A DNA stretch of 64,000 bases, taken from NCBI RefSeq assembly GCF_020921035.1, contig NC_063151.1, positions 9,973,501-10,037,500 of the forward strand. Reading direction: 5' to 3'. How positions within the stretch are numbered: position 1 is the first letter of the stretch; the number at the start of each line of letters is the position of its first letter. The position numbers and the translations under genes were made by a program. Source of the stretch: Rhodamnia argentea. Its lineage: Eukaryota; Streptophyta; Magnoliopsida; Myrtales; Myrtaceae. A model generated the notes under the pieces. It was given only the letters and a program-made list of their open reading frames with translations, ran no database searches and had not been told where the DNA came from. Of the stretch, positions 21,910 through 31,800 are shown piece by piece.

Positions 21910-24504
21910 CTATGCCGAAACCCAGGGCAACAAAAATCTTGTCTTCATCTTTGTCCTCGATGCTTTGTATTTTCTGCTCTTGTCACGGGTTTGTACCCCA
22001 CAGGATCCAAACATCTCACTTCTTGCTCCTCTTGTTCGAGCCAGAGGTTTCAGATTTCCCTTTCCTGCGTTTTCCCGCAACACTGCTTCCAGTGCCAACA
22101 GGAGTGGCGCCGGCAGGGTAAATAGGCATGTGATGCATAGGAACCAAAACAGGGAACCCAGCGGCAGGGGTTCTGCAACACAGCAGTTAAAATTGGTATC
22201 AGCCCACACGCAAAATAACAACCGCAGCAGAAATTTGTTTCCTAATTCTTTTTCATAAATTTATCTTCAATTCTCCTTCCATGAAGGACAAGAGGAATTG
22301 ACCAAAAAAAAAGGACGAGGAAATGTCTAGGAACTGATAAATAACAGGCGACTAAACCATGTACACTGGATATCTATAACCAACCAAGATTATGCTACTT
22401 AACAAATGAAAGAACCAAAAACTACAAACTGCTCACAATGACTTCAAGATTTAATGACCTCCAGCAACAAAATCTTGCTCCATCGAAACACAAATGTTGG
22501 TGCATAAGATGAAGCCGAAAGGCTCTAAAGAATAGAACACAATCATCAATCATCTACTTACAGCTACTTACAGCTAAGATGTTGGCACAAGTATACGCTA
22601 CATATGATGGTCACCATCAGCAAAGAACACCATACAAACAGAACATATATAGTCAACCAACACTGAGGAATGTCACAAAATGAAAAACCCAAAAACTGAA
22701 GCTGCTCACAACAAACTTCAAGATACATTGGCCTCCAACAAAATTCTTGCTCTTTTTTACTCTGACAAGATTTTTGCTTTCCACAAAGATCGACCCCATG
22801 ACCTAATACTAGATGCCCCCAATCCCCACAAAGCCCCTAATGAAAACCGCTAACTAAAGATCGAATTATTTTGGATAAAGATGTTGCCAATAAGTCATTA
22901 ACAATCAAACCCATAAGTCATCCTTGTCAGAAGAAAGACATTAGCACAAATACTTCGTACTTATGATTGTTAATGTCAATGGTGAACAAACTCATAACAT
23001 TTCCAGTGAATTGCAGCCAGACCCCAAATTTTTATGCTCACGATACAAGTACCACGATATAAGCAAAAGAAAAAATAAGGCAAGGAAGTTGGTACAAAAA
23101 GTTGGACAATAAGGAAGGCAAAAAAAACTTAGAAGACTTTGATGAGCATCAGATGAGTGGCATATATGCAGTAAAGCACACTACTCTAGTTTACTCTTTA
23201 AAGCAGTTCATTCACTTTGCAACGCAGGGCAAACAGGATGCACAGTAAGATATTACGCTGAATTCAAGCAAATCATCTTATTAAAACACATTTGAACATA
23301 ATCAGGCCAGAAAATGGTGATCGAGATTGAAAAGCTCAGTTATTAGTTCCAAGGTTCAAGACTCATACCCGAGAGCACGGCAGACTCCTGCTTGGCCACA
23401 TTAGCACCACATGCACTGTTCTGCAAACTAAGACGCAGAGCTTGGTTTTCAGCCATAACGCACTGAAGTAACCTCCCAAGCCTCCTACATTCCCCCTCTA
23501 GATATTTGCTCTTCACCTCCAGATCTTTCACATACACTTTCTTCCTCTCTCTTGACCTGATAGCGGCATCCCTGTTTCTCAGCTGCCTGAAATATATCAA
23601 ACGACCTGGTTTTAATAACATTCGACTAATGAACACATTAGTAATTTCTGTCTCAACATATTAATATCCCTACTGAAATTCTCAGAAGGTTCTATTCGTA
23701 ATTCGAAAATCGTATGAAAGCATTTAAGATATGGACAATCACTCAACTATACAGGAGACGACCATATGCCTAAATCAAGTGAAAGAAATTATGAAGTACT
23801 GCACCTTGGCAAGGTCTCAGTGTCCAAAACACCGTGAGCAAACATCCAAATTTAAACACATTGTTTGATACCACTAACATGTAACGGAATATTTAACGGA
23901 CTTGCAGAATGTTGAATTCACTCGCAAAACTCTCTGCGACTAATTCTATGCGCCTCAAGGCATAACCATAAATCCTACAATTCAACCGCTTCTTCTCCAG
24001 AAAGACAAACTAACAAAAAATACCGACAGACTTTGAAACGACGGTACTAATTGAACAATTCGGCAGTACCAACTAATCAACGTACCTCCTGAGCTTCTTA
24101 GACGCAGGATCGCTGGCTTCATCGCCATCGTTAGCCTCACCAGCCTTCGCAGCCTCGACTCCACCGTGATCCGACGAGCCCGGCTCCTCCTTGTCGCTGG
24201 ACACGTCGACTATCTCACCGCATCCATCCCCAGGAGAGTCAACGAGCACGTCGGCGAGGAATCCATCGCAGAACTCCTGGCTCGATTCGGCCCTCATCCC
24301 GCCCCCAACTCCGTCGCCCTCGTCGTCCTTCATCAGAATGTTCTCGATCTCGTCCATCCACGAGAGCCCCGAGTCCGGAGACGACGTATTCGTCGACGAG
24401 CAAGCGCCGAGCACATCGCCGGCCTCCGGGAGGTCGTCGAAGAAAAGATCGAGATCGATGTGAGACATCACGTCGTCGTCCATATGCAACTCCAGGTTCT
24501 CCAT
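21910..24504 (-). CDS. BZIP60: bZIP60, membrane-tethered ER-stress bZIP transcription factor (IRE1 splicing target)
   Basis: Plant counterpart of XBP1/HAC1: the unspliced form is held in the ER membrane, and IRE1 mRNA splicing yields a nuclear activator of unfolded-protein-response genes. Exons in transcription order: 24504-24086, 23586-23369, 22172-21910; 900 nt, 299 aa (Arabidopsis 295). Acidic N-terminus (about 1-130); basic region with N-x7-R (N144...R152, in QLRNRDAAIRSRERKK) and a heptad leucine zipper (about 160-195); then KQESAVL. The last exon encodes one hydrophobic transmembrane segment (about 217-240, starting PLGSLFWFLC) and a basic lumenal tail. Twin IRE1 hairpins flank the exon 2/3 junction (separate entries). 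Removing 20 nt shifts the frame to a stop at 22018-22016, giving 257 aa with basic KRRKGK and KRSKK motifs. UPR-type promoter motifs lie upstream. The start MENLELHM is the first ATG of the frame. Confidence 0.93.
22151..22172 (-). promoter_or_regulatory. BZIP60: IRE1 site 2 (3' hairpin) of bZIP60 mRNA, exon 3 part
   Basis: Exon 3 starts AACCC then loop CTGCCGCT then GGGTTCC. With the two G's that end exon 2, the mRNA forms a perfect 7-bp stem GGAACCC/GGGTTCC around a loop matching the IRE1 consensus CNG|CNG; the predicted cut is between 22165 and 22164 (minus strand). Confidence 0.8.
22280..22323 (+). mobile_element. Possible micro-retroposon in bZIP60 intron 2
   Basis: ggacaagaggaa, then ttgacc plus nine A's, then ggacgaggaa. 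The flanking words match with a 2-base indel, so the duplication is imperfect. The tail gacc-A(n) resembles other micro-insertions in the window. Confidence 0.3.
23369..23390 (-). promoter_or_regulatory. BZIP60: IRE1 site 1 (5' hairpin) of bZIP60 mRNA, exon 2 part
   Basis: Gene strand reads GGAGT then loop CTGCCGT then GCTCT: a 5-bp stem with two G-U pairs closing a 7-nt CNG|CNGN loop. The predicted cut is between 23381 and 23380; the 12 bases 23380-23369 are the first part of the predicted 20-nt IRE1 intron. Confidence 0.8.
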
Positions 24505-24634
24505 AACACGCTATAAAACAAAAATCAAGGGGAAAAAAAACCGGGAAAAAAAGAGGAAAACAGGAGAAGAAAGGGGAAGCAGAAGATGGAAGTCGACGAT
24601 GGAGGTCTACCGGAGCATCCGATTCAGATTCGAT

Positions 24635-24650
24635 TTGGGGAATTTAGGGT
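24635..24650 (-). promoter_or_regulatory. Telo-box in bZIP60 leader
   Basis: Gene strand reads AAACCCTAA (plus strand ttagggttt), a motif common near start sites of expressed plant genes; about 140 bp upstream of the bZIP60 ATG. Confidence 0.45.
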
Positions 24651-24785
24651 TTTGCGAGAGGGTTGTTTCAGCGACTTCGATTGATCGTCGCCGAAGACGA
24701 CGGAATGCTAGAGCAACGAGGAAGGTGAGGGAGGTTTTATATCTTCTGCGTTTGAAATTTTTGAAACTGCGATGCCATCATCAGT

Positions 24786-24837
24786 CCAATGAAAATTCGA
24801 CACGTGGAAAGTCATGGGCTGTGCTCCCGCCACGTCA
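24786..24837 (-). promoter_or_regulatory. UPR element cluster (ERSE-like, G-box, UPRE) upstream of bZIP60
   Basis: Plus strand has CCAAT (24786-24790), exactly 10 bases, then CACG (24801-24804), the plant ERSE spacing CCAAT-N10-CACG; the same CACG begins a CACGTG G-box. At 24830-24837 CCACGTCA reads TGACGTGG on the gene strand, the UPRE core. All lie 280-335 bp upstream of the bZIP60 ATG. Known plant UPR promoters use such elements; function here is inferred. Confidence 0.6.
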
Positions 24838-25957
24838 GGAATCTCCCCCCTCCGGCTTCGCGAGTGGAGAAAGTGCGAGGAAATTTCCATGCAGCTTCTG
24901 AGAAACCCAGGTTTGGATTCTTTATGGGACTTTGGTTTGTTTATGCAAGTTTCTTTCGCACTACATTTGAGACTTTTAAGGTATGTTTTTTCGGGAAAAG
25001 TAAATAATTTAAAAAATATTTATAAAAAAATAGTACTTATAAGTTATATCACTTGAAAATTAATAAAAGTAAAAATATTTAGATATATATTATTGTCGAT
25101 AACAAACATAATTTTATAAATTAATTATTTTAAACGAAAACAAATAATCATTTAAAAATAAATAAATTATTTATTTTTCATAAAATAAATTAAACCTTAT
25201 TCTGTAATTTGAAAAATTCGATTTATAAATATATACATGTACATGTATACCACACACACCTCATGACCATGGATGTGAATGGTATAAAGAAATAACTTAG
25301 AAGGCCCACGAACTAATAAATTAATCTTTTTTGTCGAATTGCAAGGATTCAACTACTGCCATCGTATCCTAAAATCTATTCCGATATATTTGAATTAGAC
25401 GATAGCCGCCCATGATTGAATAGATTGGAGGTACGGGTGCAATCGAGACTAGCCGAGCTCGATCTTGGTGAATCGATATAGTGCTAGAGCCGAAATGCTC
25501 AACTCGACTCGCCAACTAAGGGCTTGAACTCAACAAATATCAAAACTTTCGATTTGAGCTCGATCTAGATAGAAAATCTAAATACTCGAGCTCGAGTTTA
25601 ATAATCTCGAACTTTTTGCCTTTTTCGAAAGTGGATCTAGGAACGTGCACCAATGCCCTTTATCAACTTTTGTGTGTTCCATAAGTTAGACATTTCGTCT
25701 TTTGGCTAGACCGGTTTGCAAATATGCATTTTGAATATCATTTAGTATTTTCGTCTTTCAAAACACATGAAAACTCCATTAAAACTCAAAAGTGCCCCGA
25801 AAAATAACAATTCTTAAATCTACCGGTATATCTCTTAAATTTTGGTATATAAAAGACTATGCATTCTTGAAATGTCAAATAGCACAAGAGCCGGAGTACA
25901 AGAGCCGAAAAAATGATCAAACTCAATATATCACGATGTTTGATTTTGCGTAAGGGG
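24838..25957. other. Spacer upstream of bZIP60
   Basis: AT-rich, no gene. Words such as cgagctcgatc and ctcgagctcgagt at 25440-25610 resemble the inside of the hAT-like MITE at 9913-10351, so a decayed copy is likely at about 25425-25620. A short CA stretch occurs near 25250. Confidence 0.4.
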
Positions 25958-26446
25958 TAGACATGGCCAAATGGAACCGGGGGCCCGGAATCGGCCCGTT
26001 GACCAGGCCCACGGTTCCGACCCGTTTTTTTTTTTTTTTTTAAAAAGGGGGGGAAGGCCCGGGGGGAAAGAATGGGTATGATGTCGAGAGGGATAATGGG
26101 TACGGTGAGGACGAGCCGAGGGAGAAATGGGTATGGTGAGAACAAACGGAGGGAGAAATGGGTTTGATGTCGAGAGGGAGAAATGGGTATGATGAGGACC
26201 GAAGGGAGAAATGGGTATAGTCGATCTCGCTCGCGTCTCCTCCCGATGACGCCCCCTCCGGTCCTCCAGCTCTCCTCCCTCTCTCTCTTCTTCGAGGCTC
26301 GGGCGGTGGAGTGTTGTGCACAATTTCGGTTGCGACCGTGAGAAGAGTCGTTTTGAGGTTGGGGCGACGTCGGTCCCTAGGCCCGGGAATCGGCGGTTTC
26401 AAAACCGGAACCGAAACCGCCGGTTCGAACAAACCGGCCATGTCTA
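25958..26446. mobile_element. hAT-like MITE
   Basis: Starts TAGACATGGCC and ends GGCCATGTCTA, an exact 11-bp terminal inverted repeat. Flanks gtaagggg (25950-25957) and ggaagggg (26447-26454) are an 8-bp duplication with one mismatch. Inside, repeated gagaaatgggtat units (26080-26220) form a short tandem array. Same family as 18678-18941. The ORFs read across it are low-complexity artefacts. Confidence 0.7.
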
Positions 26447-26745
26447 GGAAGGGGTGCAAATGGGCGGGGTAGGTCTAGGGAGATGGCCAAACCCGAATAG
26501 ATCGGTTCTAACCTTTTTTTGGGACCGGTCAGCAAAGCTCGGCTCAAAAATAGAAAAGGCTCAAGACCGAAATCGGTTTGATCCGGGCCGATTCAAGCTT
26601 TAGCATGGCATGATTTTTTTATGGCACATATTTAAAGTTTGATAGTTAATTTCGTATATTTACGCACTTGTGAAGGTTAATTAAAATTAAATGAATCACC
26701 TTTGAATTTCTTATTTTTTCTAATTGCGGGTATGATTTTTTTTTT
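26447..26745. other. Short spacer
   Basis: AT-rich with ggttc-type words (about 26460-26600) that look like transposon remnants; nothing else supported. Confidence 0.35.
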
Positions 26746-27618
26746 AAGGTTTAATATCAAGAAAAACCACAAACCGGTACACTAATGACGAATTTACCCC
26801 AAACTATTTTTTACCACGAAAAAATTCCAAACTAGTACACATGTGATAAATTTATACTAAACTATTTTTTTGACCATCAAAAACCCTAAACCGATATATA
26901 TGTGACAAATTTATTATAAACTAATTTTTTTACCACGAAAAATCTAAAATCGTTATAACAATTTTACCCTCGGTTAAATTGGGTTAACACCACGAAACAT
27001 TCAAAATTAATAAACTCGTGACAAGCATAGGGTAAAAATCCCAAACTTGTACACTCGTGTATCGCCACGTGTCATCTAACTCAAGAATTTGATTGGTAGA
27101 TTTAAAGAAAACTAACTTATGGTAAATTTGTCACAAGTGTATCGGTTTGGGGTAAATTTGTCATAAGTGTGGTATTTTTTGTGGCTAAAAAAATAATTTA
27201 TGATAAATTTATCACGGGCGTGTCACAAAATACCACACCTGTCGGTTTTCCTTAAATCTAACCTTCAAATTGCCGAGTTAGATGGCATGTAGGAGTTCAC
27301 GAGTGTACAAGTTTGAGATTTTTACCCTATGTTTGTCACAGGTTTGTTAATTTGGGATTTTTTTTGTGGTATTAACCCAATTTAAAGGAGGGTAATTTAT
27401 CACGGGTATCCCAACTTAGGGTTTTCCTTGGTCAAAAAAATTAGTTTAAGGTAAATTTCTCACAAAAATACCAGCTTAGGATTTTTGGTGGTCAAAAAAA
27501 TAGTTTGAGATAATTTATCACAGGTGTACTAGTGTGAAGTTTTTCGTGGTAAAAAAAAAAATTTAAGGTAAATTTATCATTGGTATATCAGTTTGGAATT
27601 TTTCAAGATATTAACCCT
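26746..27618. mobile_element. MULE-like long inverted-repeat element
   Basis: The left end (aaggtttaatatcaag...) and the reverse complement of the right end (agggttaatatcttg...) match over more than 50 bases, and the two halves are imperfect inverted copies made of tandem units with caaatttat and aaactaattttt words. About 870 bp with no ORF. Flanks are T-rich so no target duplication can be read. Similar to the elements at 54627, 59363 and 62160. Confidence 0.55.
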
Positions 27619-27800
27619 TTTTTTTATTTAGTCATACAGATTTTCAGGCCTAGCATCTCAGGCCTGAATACCCCAAACCGGCCCGAATGAAACTGAAGGC
27701 CCATCCCAGGGAGACATAATTGCCTGCATAGACGTTCACAAGTGCACTTAAACCCCCACAACTTTGGAGGGCTAAGATTGAGTCCGATGATGACACTGAA

Positions 27801-27855
27801 CTGAATTCTTCTTTTTTTTTTTTTTTTGGTCATCTCAACCGAAGTCTGAATTCTT
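27801..27855 (-). mobile_element. Micro-retroposon, 10-bp target duplication, just upstream of CP12-3
   Basis: ctgaattctt occurs at 27801-27810 and 27846-27855 around a 35-base insert. On the minus strand the insert is 18 bases ending GATGACC followed by poly(A). It lies 60 bp before the CP12-3 start codon and is probably in its 5' UTR or core promoter. Confidence 0.6.
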
Positions 27856-27915
27856 ATGTTACTGGTATCCAACAAAAAGCAACTAAACTGAATGAAATTG
27901 ATCGAGACAGTCGCA

Positions 27916-28347
27916 ATGGCGTCCTTCGCTTCTGTGGTCGCTATCGACGGGCCAGCAAGAGGCGCGATCCCGTCGCCGTCGTCGCGCTCTCTGAGATCTG
28001 GCCTCTCCTTTTGCCCCCGCGTCGTCTCACTCCCCGCCGCGAGGGGCGTCGGCCGCGGCAGAAACGCCGCCGCGCTCGCGGCGAGGGCGATGGCGCCGGC
28101 GAAGTACGAGGGCACGCGCGCGAGGGAGAGGCGCCTGGCGGAGATGATAGAGGAGAAGGTGAGGGAGGCGAGGGAGGTCTGCGAAGGGGACGCGAGGTCC
28201 GACGGGTGCAAGGTGGCGTGGGACGAGGTGGAGGAGGTGAGCCGGGCGAAGGCCGATCTCAGGCTCAGGCTGGAGAAGCAGGACCCTCTCGAGCCCTTCT
28301 GCGAGCAGAATCCCGAGACGGACGAGTGCCGCGTCCACGAAGATTGA
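27916..28347 (+). CDS. CP12-3: CP12 family Calvin-cycle regulator, CP12-3-like
   Basis: Small, largely disordered chloroplast-stroma protein that scaffolds an inhibitory complex of GAPDH and phosphoribulokinase under oxidising (dark) conditions. Single exon, 143 aa from the ATGGCG at 27916, which has much better context than the in-frame ATG at 27892 (151 aa). Residues 1-59 are Ser/Arg/Ala-rich with few acidic residues, a plastid transit peptide. The mature part has both redox cysteine pairs (C89/C98 in VCEGDARSDGC, C129/C138 in FCEQNPETDEC), the core AWDEVEEVS (101-109) and the acidic C-terminus RVHED. The long charged region before the first pair (KYEGTRARERRLAEMIEEKV) points to the CP12-3 subtype. 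Coding GC is far above the flanks. It is convergent with BRR2 (484 bp apart). Confidence 0.93.
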   Translation: MASFASVVAIDGPARGAIPSPSSRSLRSGLSFCPRVVSLPAARGVGRGRNAAALAARAMAPAKYEGTRARERRLAEMIEEKVREAREVCEGDARSDGCKVAWDEVEEVSRAKADLRLRLEKQDPLEPFCEQNPETDECRVHED

Positions 28348-28831
28348 AGAATCGAAGATCGAAGCGTCTCGGCTTCGAAGATCGCTTCCCTGGGAATAAG
28401 CTCCGAATGCTTGTGTTGTACAGGTGGTTGTTCATGTATCTGAGAACATTGCCTAATGAAAAAATAGCAACTTTCCGAACATCGTTCCTCTCTCGTAATG
28501 GATGGAATTCTATTAGCCATCTCAATGGATCCTACAATGGATCCAACATTTTCTTGCTCAAAATCCAATGGACACGGCCACGTATCGATGCCGGCTAATC
28601 CCAAAAGACGAAGAATCCGAAAGGCAAGACGCGAGACCTTCAAATGTATAGAACTGGCTGATCAAAATTATCCATATGGGTAAACAGATGCAACTACGAT
28701 GATAACGATACAAGCTAATGAGTTCGAGATCATGCCATGGATACAATCATAATGCCAAAACAAAAGAAGTTCCAAGGGACCCGAAAAAAGAGAAAAAATA
28801 AAGGACCACTGATCATCTTTCTACTCGGTCC
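28348..28831. other. Convergent 3' region of CP12-3 and BRR2
   Basis: Holds both 3' UTRs. ORFs that run through it are extensions of shadow frames of CP12-3. No repeats seen. Confidence 0.6.
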
Positions 28832-31800
28832 TCACTCTTCATCAGCAGCCATTGGTTCACCTACGTCGACCGTGAAATTGTACTCCTGGTCGCAGCCCAG
28901 GTACGAGTCGCACATGAAGTACAAGCTGTACGTCTTCTTTCCGGCTTCTGGAGGAGCGGTGAATTCGAGCTTAACCTTGGACTTCCTCTGAAGGGACACC
29001 CTCTTGATGGCAAGCAACTGGTTGGTCCTCGTGTCACCAACGACGAGCCACCACCCTTCTTCCTTGGCTTTGGGATACCTAGGGGCATCGACTGGGCCCA
29101 CCTCAGTTCTCCCCTCCATGTCCCTTTCGAGCGTCACTTGCAGCGTTATGTCGTCCCCAGCACCAACACTGTCGTCATTGAGTACCTCATAGGTGAGGTC
29201 AATGTTGGGGAAACGGTTGCAAAACCTTGCAATGTCCAGCAGCTGGGAGTCCGACATCTGAAGTAGCTCTTGCCTCTCCACATCTTCCATCTCCAGCAGA
29301 TCAAACACGGTCTCTATAGTCTTCCCAGGGTTCTCCAGGCATTTCTTGGCCAGATCCTTGGTGAAATGCGGGAGCTGTAGAAGCATCGAATCGCGCTCCC
29401 ACATGCCTTGTGTCACCATCTGGCTTACTTCCATTGCAAGAAGCGCAAGGCTCAGCCACCCACTACTTGATATAACATCCACCATCGCCTGAAGCAACCT
29501 GCTAGCAGAAAGGAGGACCTCCCGTTGATCCGACGCCAAATTGCCACCCAGAGGCTGCCTCGAGAAGTGGGCCTGAAGCAAGGCGTTGGCCTTCATATGT
29601 GGGTCCGTGGCTTTGGGGTTTTCAAAGGAAAACCTCTGGTGGTGAATAAGCCTCCGAACAGCATCCTCCTCTCCCGGTCGAATGGGGAGTTGTGCATATT
29701 CTGAAGCAGACGACAGAATCTCCAGAAGACCCTTCATCTTTGTTTTAGAAGTCAAGGAAGTACTGAACCGCTCAATTGTAGTATAACTGATATAGTAGTA
29801 TGATGCTATCATGCCAAGATTTAAAGGAGAAAGGTCCGTATCATCCTCAACAAGGACACATTTACTAGCTTCCAGGTCGTTCAAAGTATTCTCCACAAGC
29901 TCGGAGAGGTGATCGGACAGATGCCTATGGCTCACCCCCTGTAGATTGTAGTAATTTGGGTTTTGCGTCAGCCTCCTGTACATGAAAGTCCAAGTCAGGT
30001 AATCCACGGCATCCTGCTTGTTCTCAATAACTCCTGCAACAATTTCTGAGTTCAGATTATCGTGCAGGAAGTGCTGCAAATGGCTCTCCACAGGGAAAGC
30101 CTCGTACAAGAATTTCTTGTAGTACTCCTTCCGAGGCGCATGGCAAAGGATAACACATTTTCCGGAATTATCTATCAATGGCCGGCTAGCACGACCCATC
30201 ATCTGCAAAAGATCTGTGACAGGGTAATCTGTGTGTGCGTTCTCCCGCCCATCATAGTATTGTGTTCCCATGACCACTACCAAGTACGCTGATAAGGGCA
30301 CTCCCCAACACATGGAACTGCTCATGACACAAACCTGAAGACGACCAGCTTCAAAGAGCTTTGTGACCACCTGTTGGTCAAGACTAGACAACCCCTCGTG
30401 CAAATAGCCAACCCCATGTCGCAAGGTGGTCCTCAACGTTTCTTCACTAATGCTGTCAATAAAAGTCTCCACATCTTCAAAGGAGCAAAGTAAAAATGGA
30501 GGATTGTCCCCCCCTTCTGCACTTGAATAAGTCATCAAGTCCACCGCAGTAAGTCGGACATGCTTTCTCGTGGGAACAAACACTAGAGCAGGCTTCCCAT
30601 TCTTGGCATGCTGTACAATTGCTGTGTATGTCGGTTTCGTCATTGCTTGCATCCTTGCCTCAAAATTAGCAATGTCCACTCCTTGGATGTGAATCTCCAA
30701 GGGAGCAGGGCGGACATTGGGTGGGAAGTTGAAAAGACCATGGGAAGTGGCGCCAATCCATTCACCAAGATCCTTTGCATTCGCGAGTGAAGTAGACAGA
30801 GCCACAATTCGAATCTTGTTCTCCAGACTTGCTATATATCTCATCCTAGAGACGACCACCTCCAATACCGGACCACCTTGACCCCCAATCAAGTGGAGTT
30901 CGTCAATTATAAAAAGACTAACCTGTTGAACATGCTTCCGCTGCTTCCATCTACGAGATAAGGCATCCCACTTCTCTGGAGTGCTGATGATAATCTGACC
31001 CTTCTCAAGCAATTTCAAGTCTGTTGCAGTTTCCCCAGTTAGTTCAACCACCTTCATCCCAAGACCATCCCTCCCAAACTTGCTATTCCAATCTCGGAAG
31101 CGTTCTTTGGCCAGAGCTTCCATAGGAGCAATATAAACAACACGCATGATACTATCAGGTCCTTTCTGGTGATTTCTTAAGATAGCAAACTCTGCACATA
31201 TGGTCTTTCCACTCCCAGTCGGGGCAGCAACAAGGACATTGTCATCTGTGTTGTAGAGCACGGTGAAGACCTGAGTTTGAACAGGATTGAAATTCTTGAA
31301 GTCCTTATACAAGGCTTCATACGATGGGTTTCTTAAAGCAGTCACAGGCAGTGGTTGTAAGTCCAGTAACTCTGTTGGTGGAGGATACTTTTCCGGTAAA
31401 ATAAGATGCCTGAAGGAAACAGGCAAAACAGTTTGTGACCCCAGCCACCTATCTGACACAACACGAATGAAGTACTGAGGTGGCAAAGGTTCATAGATTG
31501 GAACCGTGAAATTCAGAGTGTGGTCTTCATCAATGTACTGCTTCTTCAGCATAAAGTATTCATGATGAAGAATGTATTCTCCATCATTGTCCTCCACAAT
31601 CACCCAAAATGGTTCCACATACCCATGAACTTTGTCCTCCCACTGAAAGTCTGGTGTAATTGCGAGTTCAACTCTCAAGACAGATCGAGTAATTGGCAGA
31701 ACATGTGCTGCAAGGTTCAATTTTGGGAATTGGTGGATAAACTTATGCAACATTCTTCCCTGCTTTGGTGCACGAATTAGCTCTCCTAACTCTTGCGAAG

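Noticed and set aside
21660-22121. 153-codon ORF on + opposite bZIP60 exon 3
   Set aside because: Antisense to the bZIP60 transmembrane exon; no family features.
25786-26459. Several ORFs of 119-139 codons on -
   Set aside because: They read through tandem repeats of the hAT-like MITE at 25958-26446; Pro/Ser low complexity only.
28011-28598. 195-codon ORF on + overlapping CP12-3
   Set aside because: Arg/Gly/Glu-rich shadow frame of the GC-rich CP12-3 coding region; no domain, and the CP12 frame has both cysteine pairs and the AWD_VEE core.
27624-28643. 339-codon ORF on - across CP12-3
   Set aside because: Antisense shadow produced by the high GC of CP12-3; composition irregular, runs into poly(K) from a poly(T) tract, no recognisable domain.
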